From positions 83,585 to 110,236 of the forward strand of contig BLXT01008183.1 in the NCBI GenBank assembly GCA_019648995.1: DNA of 26,652 nucleotides, in the 5' to 3' direction. The notes under the pieces were generated by a model. That model was not told the origin of the DNA and made no database searches. It worked only from the letters and a program-made list of their open reading frames with translations. This stretch comes from Plakobranchus ocellatus (Eukaryota > Mollusca > Gastropoda > Plakobranchidae). Of the stretch, positions 26,501 to 26,652 are shown piece by piece. The translations under genes were made by a program, and so were the position numbers. How positions within the stretch are numbered: position 1 is the stretch's first letter; every line of letters begins with the position of its first letter.

Positions 26501-26652
26501 AAATAAGCAGCATCGTAGGTAATGACAATAGTGTTGGGTCGTGATTCATATTTTTTTTTATCATGAATGAATGAACATTCAACGCATTTATTCACAGATC
26601 ATTGAATAATGAATGAATAAATTGAAATTTTCTTGATTTAAAAAAAAAAATT

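Noticed and set aside
26586..26622. Short inverted repeat ATTTATTCA / TGAATAAAT near the window end
   Set aside because: Nine-base arms built from simple TGAA-type repeats; expected by chance in AT-rich DNA, no link to a terminator or element end.
1..26652. CRISPR array, operon, bacterial signals, intact viral or rRNA/tRNA gene
   Set aside because: The sequence is eukaryotic with spliced exons. No regularly spaced repeats with unique spacers, no intact tRNA cloverleaf and no rRNA were seen; the tRNA-like boxes belong to SINE remnants.

Overview
The window is animal (metazoan) genomic DNA: AT-rich, full of introns, microsatellites and decayed LINE/SINE copies. The repeat content (LINE reverse-transcriptase tails and tRNA-derived SINE pieces of a kind I associate with gastropod genomes), the gene family and the intron sizes suggest a lophotrochozoan, most likely a gastropod mollusc. 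The species cannot be named from sequence alone.

One gene fills 1382-22403 on the + strand. I reconstructed it by hand as 22 exons joined by 21 GT-AG introns, all with matching phases. Its 5' end lies before the window or is not recognisable, since the first visible exon starts mid-codon after an acceptor. The exons encode 1658 consecutive residues and a stop. Residue numbers below count from the first full codon at 1383. In order they are: an all-helical, ARM/HEAT-like region (1-595); a coiled coil (about 596-678) containing an 18-nt microexon; a Death domain (about 689-769); two TIR domains (about 786-905 and 978-1115), both with the conserved SxNCxRE glutamate used by NAD-cleaving TIR enzymes; a long charged, proline-motif tail (1116-1526); and a Gln-rich last exon with a 45-residue tandem duplication. 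The last exon ends in a lysine-rich stretch followed by C-V-I-F, a canonical CaaX prenylation box. The protein therefore looks like a membrane-anchored innate-immunity or cell-death signalling protein that combines features of MyD88 (Death-TIR) and SARM1 (ARM-oligomer-TIR). If intron 21 is retained, a second 3' end (stop 19903-19905, AATAAA at 20164) would give a form without the CaaX box.

Region by region: 1-1381 is upstream or intronic sequence with a LINE remnant; 1382-11643 holds the helical-repeat exons, with LINE fragments in introns 1 and 2; 12417-13210 the coiled coil; 13391-14353 the Death domain; 14566-16813 the two TIR domains and their linker; 16814-18519 a large intron opening with a 32-bp minisatellite that copies the splice donor; 18520-19828 the large tail exon; 19829-22005 a featureless AT-rich intron; 22006-22403 the CaaX exon. 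After the gene, 22404-26652 contains no gene I can support, only LINE and SINE remnants, a long (AG)n microsatellite, and an inverted copy of the same LINE found in intron 2.
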